This document shows positions 40,810-46,988 of a DNA stretch of 64,000 bases, piece by piece; within the stretch, counting starts at the first letter, position 1, and each line of letters starts with the position of its first letter. This stretch comes from VRUE01 sp963697805. Lineage in GTDB: Bacteria > Actinomycetota > Thermoleophilia > Solirubrobacterales > 70-9. The notes under the pieces were generated by a model. The model saw only the letters and a program-made list of their open reading frames with translations, made no database searches and was not told where the DNA came from. The position numbers and the translations under genes were made by a program. Location of the stretch: contig CAVOPB010000002.1 of NCBI GenBank assembly GCA_963697805.1, forward strand, positions 1 through 64,000, read 5' to 3'.

Positions 40810-42096
40810 TCACTGCTCACCTTCGCTCCCTCCCGAAGAACCAGACCGTGACGATCGGTCGCTCCGGTTCGCTGCCGCGTCCGCCGCGGGCGGCCGCTGT
40901 TTCGACGGAGCGACGGATTCCTTCGGCCACTGGGAAGCTTCGATGTCTTCGATCAGGGAGACCGCGTCTTCGCGGGAGCGGAGGTCGTGTCCGGTGATCG
41001 ATTCGCGGCGGCGCTGCGGCAGGGATTCGGTCTGCAGCGGCGCCGAGTAGCGCTCGCCGTAGAGCTCGATCCCGAATGGGAGGTCATAGGGGAGCCCGCG
41101 GTAGAGGGCGACCCGCCCACCCTGGTCGGTGCCGAGGAACCAGACCTGCCGCAGCCCGTACCAGGCTCCGTAGGCGATCGCGCCGAGGATGACGAGAACG
41201 GCGAGCGCTTTCGCGGCGCTCCGCAGCCGGCGTCGTTTCGGCTTCGCGGCGAGCTCCTCGCGGCGCTCGCGGGCGGCCTCAGCGGCCGCCCGGCGGCGGA
41301 CCTCGGTCGCGGTCAGGCCGGCGGCCTCAGCGCTCGGGCCGATCAGGGTCGCGCCCTCGGGCTCGCGCTGCGGCGCCGCGGCGTCGACGAGCCGGAAGGC
41401 GAGCGCGGTGATGTTGTCGCGGCCGCCGGAGCGGTTGGCCTCGTCGACCAGCGCCGCGACCGCCTCCTTCATCGAGTCGGCCCCGCCGAGGACGCGGCCG
41501 ATCCGCTCCTCGTCGATCATCGTCGTCAGCCCGTCCGAGCAGAGCAGGAAGACGTCGCCCGGGGCCGCCGGGACGGTCTGGACGTCAACATCGACCTCCG
41601 ACTCGGGACCGAGCGCCCGGGTGATGATCGAGCGCTGGGGGTGGTCCTCGGCCTGGGCATCGGTGATCTGACCCTTGCGGCGCATCTCCTCGACCAGCGA
41701 GTGGTCGCGGGTGAGGCGCTCGACCTTTCCCCCGCGCAGCCGGTAGGCGCGGCTGTCGCCGACGTGGCCGATGCAGACCTCCTCGTTGGCGGCGTCGACG
41801 ATCGCGGCGGTGATCGTCGTGCCCATCCCGGTCAGGGACCGGTCTTGGTGCGCGAGGTTGTGGATCTCTCGATTCGCGGCCTCGATCGTCTCGCGCAGGA
41901 ATCGCTCCGGGCGCTCATCCGGGAGGTCGCGGTCGAACGCGTCGGCCGCGGCACGCGAGGCGACCTCGCCCGCCTGGGCGCCGCCCATCCCGTCGGCGAC
42001 GACGAAGATCGGGGCGCGGACGAAGAACGAGTCCTCGTTGGCACTCCGCTGGCGGCCGGTGTCGGTGCGGAACGCCTGGTCGTCGACCCTGAGCAC
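40810..42096 (-). CDS. pstP: PP2C-type Ser/Thr protein phosphatase, membrane-anchored
   Basis: A 428-residue phosphatase that counters the Ser/Thr kinases of the same operon. PP2C motifs: TDTGRQRSANEDSFFVRAPI, FVVADGMGGAQAGEVASRAA, MGTTITAA, CIGHVGDSRAYRLRGGKVER, LTRDHSLVEEM, VFLLCSDGLTTMIDEE, SGGRDNITALAFRL; these supply the metal-binding aspartates. A membrane helix follows at about 293-315 (AKALAVLVILGAIAYGAWYG) with a short outer domain and a Ser/Arg/Gln-rich tail. GTG at 42094-42096 is chosen because the frame upstream only overlaps fhaB; it lies 4 bp from the fhaB stop. No ribosome site is obvious, so coupling to fhaB is likely. Confidence 0.93.
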   Translation of the reverse strand: MLRVDDQAFRTDTGRQRSANEDSFFVRAPIFVVADGMGGAQAGEVASRAAADAFDRDLPDERPERFLRETIEAANREIHNLAHQDRSLTGMGTTITAAIVDAANEEVCIGHVGDSRAYRLRGGKVERLTRDHSLVEEMRRKGQITDAQAEDHPQRSIITRALGPESEVDVDVQTVPAAPGDVFLLCSDGLTTMIDEERIGRVLGGADSMKEAVAALVDEANRSGGRDNITALAFRLVDAAAPQREPEGATLIGPSAEAAGLTATEVRRRAAAEAARERREELAAKPKRRRLRSAAKALAVLVILGAIAYGAWYGLRQVWFLGTDQGGRVALYRGLPYDLPFGIELYGERYSAPLQTESLPQRRRESITGHDLRSREDAVSLIEDIEASQWPKESVAPSKQRPPAADAAANRSDRSSRSGSSGGSEGEQ

Positions 42097-42100
42097 AGCG

Positions 42101-42571
42101 TCACCCGGCCTCGAACCGGAGCGTCGTGTCGCCGATCCGGACGATGTCGCCGTCAATCATCTCCGCCTCGCCGGTGAGGCTGGCGTCATTGAGGAGCGTT
42201 CCGTTGGTCGAGTTCATGTCTTCGAGGTAGGTGCGTCCGTCCCGCGAGAAGATCCTGGCGTGGACACCGGAGGCGTAACGGTCGTCGATCGTGACGTCGG
42301 CTTCTCCCGAGCGCCCGATCGAGAGCCCGCCGAAGAGATCGAACCGCTCCCCCGGCTCGAGGCCGCCGCCGCGCTCGGCGACCAGCCAGCTCTCGGATGC
42401 CCCCCTCGCGTCGTCGAAGGCGGGTGCCGGGTGGAACCCGGTCGCGTCAGGGGCCGGGGCAACCGTACCGCGCAGGTCCTTCAGCGCGCTGCGCGCGATC
42501 CAGAGCAGGAACAGGTAGAGGACGGCGAGAAAGCCGAACTTGAGGGCGACGGAAATCGGGTCGTAGTCCAC
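42101..42571 (-). CDS. fhaB: Membrane-anchored FHA-domain protein (FhaB-like)
   Basis: A 156-residue protein. An N-terminal membrane helix (VALKFGFLAVLYLFLLWIAR) is followed by a Pro/Ala linker and an FHA domain at about 78-150: LSIGRSGEADVTIDDRYASG, VHARIFSRDGRTYLEDMNST, NGTLLNDASLTGEAEMIDGD. The phosphothreonine-binding residues (GRS, SGVH, NSTNGT) are present. FhaB/FipA-like proteins bind phosphorylated cell-wall proteins and link PknB signalling to division. It lies 10 bp after fhaA. The SGVH motif replaces the commonest S-R-x-H, as in other FhaB proteins of Actinomycetota. Confidence 0.9.
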   Translation of the reverse strand: MDYDPISVALKFGFLAVLYLFLLWIARSALKDLRGTVAPAPDATGFHPAPAFDDARGASESWLVAERGGGLEPGERFDLFGGLSIGRSGEADVTIDDRYASGVHARIFSRDGRTYLEDMNSTNGTLLNDASLTGEAEMIDGDIVRIGDTTLRFEAG

Positions 42572-42581
42572 GCGGGTGTGG

Positions 42582-43340
42582 TCACTGCTCCACGTCGAAC
42601 AGGAAGGTCGTGGTTCCCAGGGTCACCTCGTCGCCGGGGCCGAGGCGGGTCGAGCTCACCCGCCGGCCATTGACCTTGATGCCGTTGGTCGACCCGAGGT
42701 CGGCGATCGTCCAGTCGCCCGAGGAGGTGCGACGGAGCTCGGCGTGGTGGCGCGAGACGTTTGGGTCGCGCAGAACGCACTGGGCGTCCTTGGCCCGGCC
42801 GATCGTCGCCCGCGGGCCCTCGAGGACATAGCGGCGGTCATCGACCGCGACGATGGCGCGGGTCGCGACGGTCGCGACCTGGCGGCCGGGGGCCTCCGGC
42901 TCCGGGGCGGATCGGACCGCTGAGTAGACCATCGTGTGGCCCTCCTCGCCCTGGGTCGGCGCCGCGCCCTCACGCGCCGGCGGCTTGACCAGCCGCGCCT
43001 GGATCCCGAACTCTCCGAGGCGGAGACGCTCGTCGGTCTTGAACTCGACCTCGGGCCGGGTCAGCAGGTCATAGCTGCGGCGGCGCGCGTGCTCGAGCAG
43101 GTAACCGGACAGCTCCTGCTCGAGTGAACGCTCATAGCCCTCGAGCCTGACCCGGTCGCGGCTCGAGAGGAACACCGTGTACTCATTCGGGACGTAGACG
43201 CGCTGGACGCCCGCGGTCTTGTGCGAGTCCATTTCCTTCGCCAGCCGCCGGGCCAGCTCGACGGGCTGGACCTCGGAGCTGAAGGCGCGGCTGAATACCC
43301 CCTCGACAAGGCCTTCGATCCGACTCTCGAGGTTGCGCAA
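42582..43340 (-). CDS. fhaA: FHA-domain protein with DUF3662 (FhaA-like)
   Basis: A 252-residue protein. The N-terminal DUF3662 domain (LESRIEGLVEGVFSRAFSSE, VQPVELARRLAKEMDSHKTA, VYVPNEYTVFLSSRDRVRLE) is joined by a short linker to an FHA domain (RYVLEGPRATIGRAKDAQCV, LRDPNVSRHHAELRRTSSGD, TIADLGSTNGIKVNGRRV) with all phosphopeptide-binding residues. FhaA binds phosphorylated MviN/PBP partners and tempers wall synthesis. TTG at 43340 is the first allowed start; relatives usually begin MSVLRNLES, which here would need an ATC start at 43349 with GGGAG 6 nt upstream, so the true start may be non-canonical. It heads the operon running to ddl. Confidence 0.9.
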   Translation of the reverse strand: MRNLESRIEGLVEGVFSRAFSSEVQPVELARRLAKEMDSHKTAGVQRVYVPNEYTVFLSSRDRVRLEGYERSLEQELSGYLLEHARRRSYDLLTRPEVEFKTDERLRLGEFGIQARLVKPPAREGAAPTQGEEGHTMVYSAVRSAPEPEAPGRQVATVATRAIVAVDDRRYVLEGPRATIGRAKDAQCVLRDPNVSRHHAELRRTSSGDWTIADLGSTNGIKVNGRRVSSTRLGPGDEVTLGTTTFLFDVEQ

Positions 43341-43410
43341 GACGCTGATCGGGAGCTCCCTTCGCGGACATGGGGTGCGGTCCTCCGAGGCGGAGAAACC
43401 GGCTGAAATC

Positions 43411-44328
43411 CTACGGCAGAGCGATGCCGTGACCGACCGCGAGCCAGGCTCCCAGCACCGCGGCGGCGGCGAGCGCGCCGGCTCTCAGCGGCAGCGGTGT
43501 GGACCGCTGGGGCGGATTCTCGGCGAGCCGGTCGAGCGAGTCCTCGATCGCGGTTCCCAGTTCCTCCAGCGTCGGCCGCCTCGAGCGGCGAGTCTGCAGC
43601 GCGGCGTCGATCGTCGTCGTCAGCTCGCGCGGCAGGTCGGCGCGGAGGCGGCGCAACGGCCGCGCCCGGGCGCCGATCGCCCTCGCCGTCGCGGCCGGGT
43701 TGGATCGCCGGTTCGGGTTGACCCCGCCCCAGCACTCATACAGGGTCAGCGCCAGCGCGTAGACGTCGGCCTCGGGGCCGGCGCTCTGCCCTTCAGCCTG
43801 CTCGGGCGCCATGTAGGCGAGGGTGCCGACGATGTCGCCCGGGGCGGTCAGGCCGGCTGCGCCGGCGACCCGGGCGACGCCGAAGTCCATCAGCTTGGCG
43901 TGCGGCTCGCCGAGCTCGGTGACGACGATGTTCTGCGGCTTGACGTCGCGATGGACGACGCCGCGGGTGTGCGCGTGGTCGAGCGCCTCGCAGAGGTCGG
44001 CGCCTATCTCCCCGATCTCGCGGTCGCTCAGTGTGCCCTGGCGCGTCTTCCTGGCAAGGGTGTCGCCGTCGACCAGCTCGGTCACCAACAGCGCGTTGCC
44101 GTCTTCTTCGCCGATCTCGTAGAGGGTCACTATTCCCGAATGGTTGAGGCGCGCGGCAGCCTGGGCCTCGCGCATGACCCGCCCTTCCTCGGCGACGCCG
44201 GTGTCGATCGCCTTCACCGCGACCGGCCGCTCGAGGCGGCCGTCCCAGGCCTCATAGACGACGCCGAAGCCGCCGCTGCCGATGCGGCGCTCAATTAGGA
44301 ATCGATCTAGAACCAGGGAGCCGACCAC
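43411..44328 (-). CDS. Ser/Thr protein kinase with C-terminal membrane helix
   Basis: A 305-residue kinase. Motifs: RFLIERRIGSGGFGVVYEAW (glycine loop), RPVAVKAID (catalytic Lys), GVVHRDVKPQNIVVTELGEP, KLMDFGVARVAGAAG, VGTLAYMAPEQAEGQSAGPE, DVYALALTLYECWGG. A final hydrophobic segment (LRAGALAAAAVLGAWLAVGH) could anchor it, with almost nothing outside. GTG at 44326-44328 is chosen since GGAG lies 4 nt upstream and the kinase fold starts within ten residues. It occupies the place near fhaA where a second wall kinase (PknA) might be expected, but it is separated from fhaA by 70 bp. It diverges from the CARDB-like gene. Confidence 0.88.
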   Translation of the reverse strand: MVGSLVLDRFLIERRIGSGGFGVVYEAWDGRLERPVAVKAIDTGVAEEGRVMREAQAAARLNHSGIVTLYEIGEEDGNALLVTELVDGDTLARKTRQGTLSDREIGEIGADLCEALDHAHTRGVVHRDVKPQNIVVTELGEPHAKLMDFGVARVAGAAGLTAPGDIVGTLAYMAPEQAEGQSAGPEADVYALALTLYECWGGVNPNRRSNPAATARAIGARARPLRRLRADLPRELTTTIDAALQTRRSRRPTLEELGTAIEDSLDRLAENPPQRSTPLPLRAGALAAAAVLGAWLAVGHGIALP

Positions 44329-44459
44329 AGCACTCCGACCTTCGCCGGGCCAGGCAGCTCTCCTGCCGAAAAAACTCGACCTTTGCTGCGGGTCTTGGCG
44401 ATACGACCCCGCCAGCGTGCATACTCTCCGCCCAGTCAACCTGCTTGGGAGAGCCGTTC
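44329..44459. promoter_or_regulatory. Divergent region between kinase and CARDB-like gene
   Basis: Rightward, CATACT near 44420-44425 is a -10 candidate, and GGGAGA at 44448-44453 is a ribosome site 6 nt before the TTG at 44460. Leftward, GGAG precedes the kinase GTG. No strong operator symmetry was seen. Confidence 0.35.
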
Positions 44460-45497
44460 TTGGAGGACTCGCCTGTATCCGGGCCGCAACGCAGACAGCG
44501 GCCGAGCCGCCGCCCCGAACGCCAGCAGATCATGCTGCGGCGGGGTCTCGCGCTGGGCGCCGGCCTGATCGTCCTGATCCTGATCGTGCTCGGCGTGCGC
44601 GGCTGCCTCAACGCCCGTCAGCACCGGGCGCTCTCCGACTACGCCGGCAACGTCACCCAGATCGTCGAAGAGACCGACCAGACGAGCAAGCAGTTCTTCG
44701 GCAAGCTCTCGGACCCCGGCAGCCTCTCGGTGACCGAGTTCGTCGCCGAGGTCAACGCCGACCGCAGCGCGATGGACAGCTACACCTCGCGGGTCGACAG
44801 CCTGGACGCCCCCGGCGACATGGGCAACGCCCAGAGCACCCTCGAGCTGGTCTACGCGCTGCGCAGCCACGCGATGGGCGAAATCGCCGAAAAGATGAGC
44901 ACCGCCCTCGGCGACGTTGGGGCCGCGAAAGCGACGGAAACGATCGCCAAACAGATGCGGCTGCTGCTGGCAAGCGACGTCCTCTACTCCTCGGTGACGC
45001 GGCCCGACATCAACAACGTGCTCGCCGACAACGGGATCGAAGGCGACGAAGTGCCCGAGAGCGAATTCCTGCCAGGGGGGACCGAATGGCTCGAAGAAAG
45101 CAAGGTCTCCACCGCGCTCGGCACCGTCAGCGGCTCGACCAGCGCCGAAACACCGGGGGTCCACGGCCTCGGCCTGATCTCGACCAGCGTCAACGGCACC
45201 GAACTGGTCCCGGAATCGACGACGGCGGTCGAAGCGGCGGAAACTCCCGAAGTCGAAGTCGAAGTCCAGAACCAGGGCGAATCGACCGAGAACGGCGTCA
45301 CCGTTTCGGTCAGCGCCGGCGGGACGGCGCTGCAGGAAAGCATCCCCAGCATCGGCGCCGGCGAAACCGGGACCGTGACCATCCCGCTGACCCCGGCGCC
45401 GAAAGGCACGGTGACGCTCGAAGTCAACGTCGAGCCGGTGCCGGGCGAGAAGGTCACCGAAAACAACGAAGCCAGCTACACCGTCGAATTCGGATAG
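44460..45497 (+). CDS. Membrane-anchored protein with CARDB-like domain
   Basis: A 345-residue protein. An Arg-rich cytoplasmic start (RRQRPSRRPERQQ) precedes one membrane helix (LALGAGLIVLILIVLGVRGC), then a helical extracytoplasmic domain (LSDYAGNVTQIVEETDQTSK, QFFGKLSD, TLELVYALRSHAMGEIAEKM). The C-terminal part (ESTTAVEAAETPEVEVEVQN, QGESTENGVTVSVSAGGTAL, IGAGETGTVTIPLTPAPKGT, VEPVPGEKVTENNEASYTVE) is a CARDB/APHP-type Ig-like domain. TTG at 44460 is preferred over TTG at 44445 for its ribosome-site spacing. Its stop lies 9 bp before the pheA ATG. Function is unknown; divergence from a Ser/Thr kinase gene hints at a wall-related role. Confidence 0.75.
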   Translation: MEDSPVSGPQRRQRPSRRPERQQIMLRRGLALGAGLIVLILIVLGVRGCLNARQHRALSDYAGNVTQIVEETDQTSKQFFGKLSDPGSLSVTEFVAEVNADRSAMDSYTSRVDSLDAPGDMGNAQSTLELVYALRSHAMGEIAEKMSTALGDVGAAKATETIAKQMRLLLASDVLYSSVTRPDINNVLADNGIEGDEVPESEFLPGGTEWLEESKVSTALGTVSGSTSAETPGVHGLGLISTSVNGTELVPESTTAVEAAETPEVEVEVQNQGESTENGVTVSVSAGGTALQESIPSIGAGETGTVTIPLTPAPKGTVTLEVNVEPVPGEKVTENNEASYTVEFG

Positions 45498-45506
45498 AAG
45501 GTGGCG

Positions 45507-46340
45507 ATGAAGGTCGCCTACCTCGGACCGGCCGGGACGTTCACCGAAGACGCGCTGCACGAAGCTGCCGGCGGCGGCGAGATCGAGTCGGTGCGGACGC
45601 CGACGGTCCACGACGCGATCCTCGCCGTCGAGCGCGGCGAGGTCAAGCGGGCCTTCGTCCCGTTCGAGAACTCGATCGAGGGCTCGGTCCGCAGCACCCT
45701 CGACACCCTCGCGCTCGACACCGAGGCGGTCACCATCGTCGGTGAGCACGACTTCCCGGTCCGCGCCCACCTGATCTCCCGCGAGGAGGTCGAGCTCGAC
45801 CGGATCGAGGCGGTGCTCTCCCACCCCCAGCCACTGGCACAGTGCGCGCGCTTCCTGCGCGAGTCGCTGCCCGGGGTCGAACGGCGGAGTGTCTCCAGCA
45901 CAGCCGCCGCGGTGAGGATGGTGAGCGAGTCGGAGCGGCCCTGGGCTGCGATCGGGGCGCTCTCGGCGGCCGAGCTGTACGGCTGCGCGATCCTCCGCGA
46001 GGGGATCGAGGACGAGGCCGACAACGTCACCCGCTTCGTCTGGATCGCACCCGCCGGGACCGAGGCCGGCGGGGGTGGCCCGAGGAAGACGTCGCTCGTA
46101 TTCTCCGAGCTCGGCGAGGACCACCCGGGAGCGCTGGTCGAAGCGCTGCAGGAGTTCTCGAGCCGAGAGGTCAACCTCTCCCGAATCGAGTCGCGGCCGC
46201 TGCGGCGCGGGCTCGGTCGCTACATGTTCTTCTGCGACCTCGAGGGCGGGGAGGGCGAGGCGGCGGTCTCCGAGGCGATCGCGGCGCTCCGCACCAAGGC
46301 CGACTCAGTCCGGATTCTGGGCTCGTACCCGGTTGGTTAG
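45507..46340 (+). CDS. pheA: Prephenate dehydratase with ACT domain
   Basis: A 277-residue enzyme making phenylpyruvate from prephenate in phenylalanine synthesis. The catalytic domain opens MKVAYLGPAGTFTEDALHEA and contains FVPFENSIEGSVRSTLDTLA, LSHPQPLAQCARFLRES, SVSSTAAAVRMVSES, AAIGALSAAELYGCAILREG, and VTRFVWI with the T-R-F substrate motif. The C-terminal ACT domain has PGALVEALQEFSSREVNLSR, IESRPLRRGLGRYMFFCDLE, where ESRP is the Phe-binding allosteric motif. ATG at 45507 is preferred over GTG at 45501 because AAGG lies 5 nt upstream. It is a stand-alone dehydratase without a chorismate mutase domain, as in Actinomycetota. Confidence 0.95.
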   Translation: MKVAYLGPAGTFTEDALHEAAGGGEIESVRTPTVHDAILAVERGEVKRAFVPFENSIEGSVRSTLDTLALDTEAVTIVGEHDFPVRAHLISREEVELDRIEAVLSHPQPLAQCARFLRESLPGVERRSVSSTAAAVRMVSESERPWAAIGALSAAELYGCAILREGIEDEADNVTRFVWIAPAGTEAGGGGPRKTSLVFSELGEDHPGALVEALQEFSSREVNLSRIESRPLRRGLGRYMFFCDLEGGEGEAAVSEAIAALRTKADSVRILGSYPVG

Positions 46341-46342
46341 GA

Positions 46343-46424
46343 CCACGCAGCGCGTCCCCTCCCCGGACTCGCAGCCCTTCGGGCGGCTCTGAGTATCCGT
46401 CCGTTGAGGGGATGCCCTGCGTGG
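46343..46424. repeat. Hairpin repeat element, copy A
   Basis: A 19-nt left arm (46343-46361) pairs with a 19-nt right arm (46406-46424) at 17 positions plus one G-U. The core 46363-46404 contains CCGGACTCGC, a GCCC-ttc-GGGC inner hairpin and GCTCTGAGTATCCG. The core recurs at 57753-57792 with different but again complementary arms. It starts 3 bp after the pheA stop. Confidence 0.8.
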
Positions 46425-46442
46425 CTCCCGCCGACGCGTGCG

Positions 46443-46448
46443 TAGAAT
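46443..46448 (+). promoter_or_regulatory. -10 box of the HNH gene
   Basis: TAGAAT lies 9 nt before the ATG at 46458, with no ribosome site between, so the transcript is probably leaderless or nearly so. Confidence 0.45.
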
Positions 46449-46457
46449 TCCGGCCAG

Positions 46458-46964
46458 ATGGCACGGGTACTGGTGCTAAACGCGACCTATGAGCCGATCA
46501 ACGTCTGCACTCTGCGTCGCGCCGCCGTGCTCCTCCTCAAGGAAAAGGCCGAGCTGCTCGAGCGCCGTGAGGGCGCGATCCATTCCGAGCACATGACGAT
46601 CGACCGACCCGACGTGATCCGCCTTGTCAGCTATGTGCGGGTCCCGCGCGAGGCCCACCGGCGCAAGATCACCCGTCGCGCGGTTCTCGCCCGGGACGCC
46701 TGGACCTGCCAGTACTGCGGCTCGCGCAAGTCCGGCCTCACCGTCGACCACGTCATTCCCCGCAGCCGCGGCGGCAAATCGGTCTGGGAGAACATCGTCG
46801 CCGCCTGCGCCAGCTGCAACCGGCGCAAGGGCAACCGCCTCCCGCGCGAGATCCAGATGCACCCCCGAAAGCGCCCGAAGGCGCCCGGCCCCACCGTCTT
46901 CATCCAGGTCGCCTCGCCCAGTATCCCGCCCGCCTGGCAGCAGTACTTACCCGCGGCCGCCTAG
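46458..46964 (+). CDS. HNH endonuclease-family protein
   Basis: A 168-residue protein. After a conserved lead (VLVLNATYEPINVCTLRRAA, VLLLKEKAELLERREGAIHS) comes an HNH fold: CQYCGSRKSGLTVDHVIPRS, RGGKSVWENIVAACASCNRR, KGNRLPREIQM. The pairs CQYC and CASC bind structural zinc, and His/Asn of DHVIP and WENIV are the nuclease residues. This N-terminal lead is typical of a widespread stand-alone HNH group in Actinomycetota, Cyanobacteria and Deinococcus; its biological role is not known and it need not be a homing enzyme. It faces gyrA tail-to-tail with a short hairpin between. Confidence 0.9.
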   Translation: MARVLVLNATYEPINVCTLRRAAVLLLKEKAELLERREGAIHSEHMTIDRPDVIRLVSYVRVPREAHRRKITRRAVLARDAWTCQYCGSRKSGLTVDHVIPRSRGGKSVWENIVAACASCNRRKGNRLPREIQMHPRKRPKAPGPTVFIQVASPSIPPAWQQYLPAAA

Positions 46965-46972
46965 GAGGGGCG

Positions 46973-46988
46973 GGGGACACCAATCCCC
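46973..46988. terminator. Small convergent hairpin between HNH gene and gyrA
   Basis: GGGGA-caccaa-TCCCC followed by TT on the plus strand lies between the two stop codons. The stem is only 5 bp, so its strength is uncertain. Confidence 0.4.

Noticed and set aside
46458..46964. HNH gene as a homing or mobile element
   Set aside because: It is a stand-alone gene with the lead domain of a widespread chromosomal HNH family and sits in a normal convergent position with gyrA, not inside an intron or intein.
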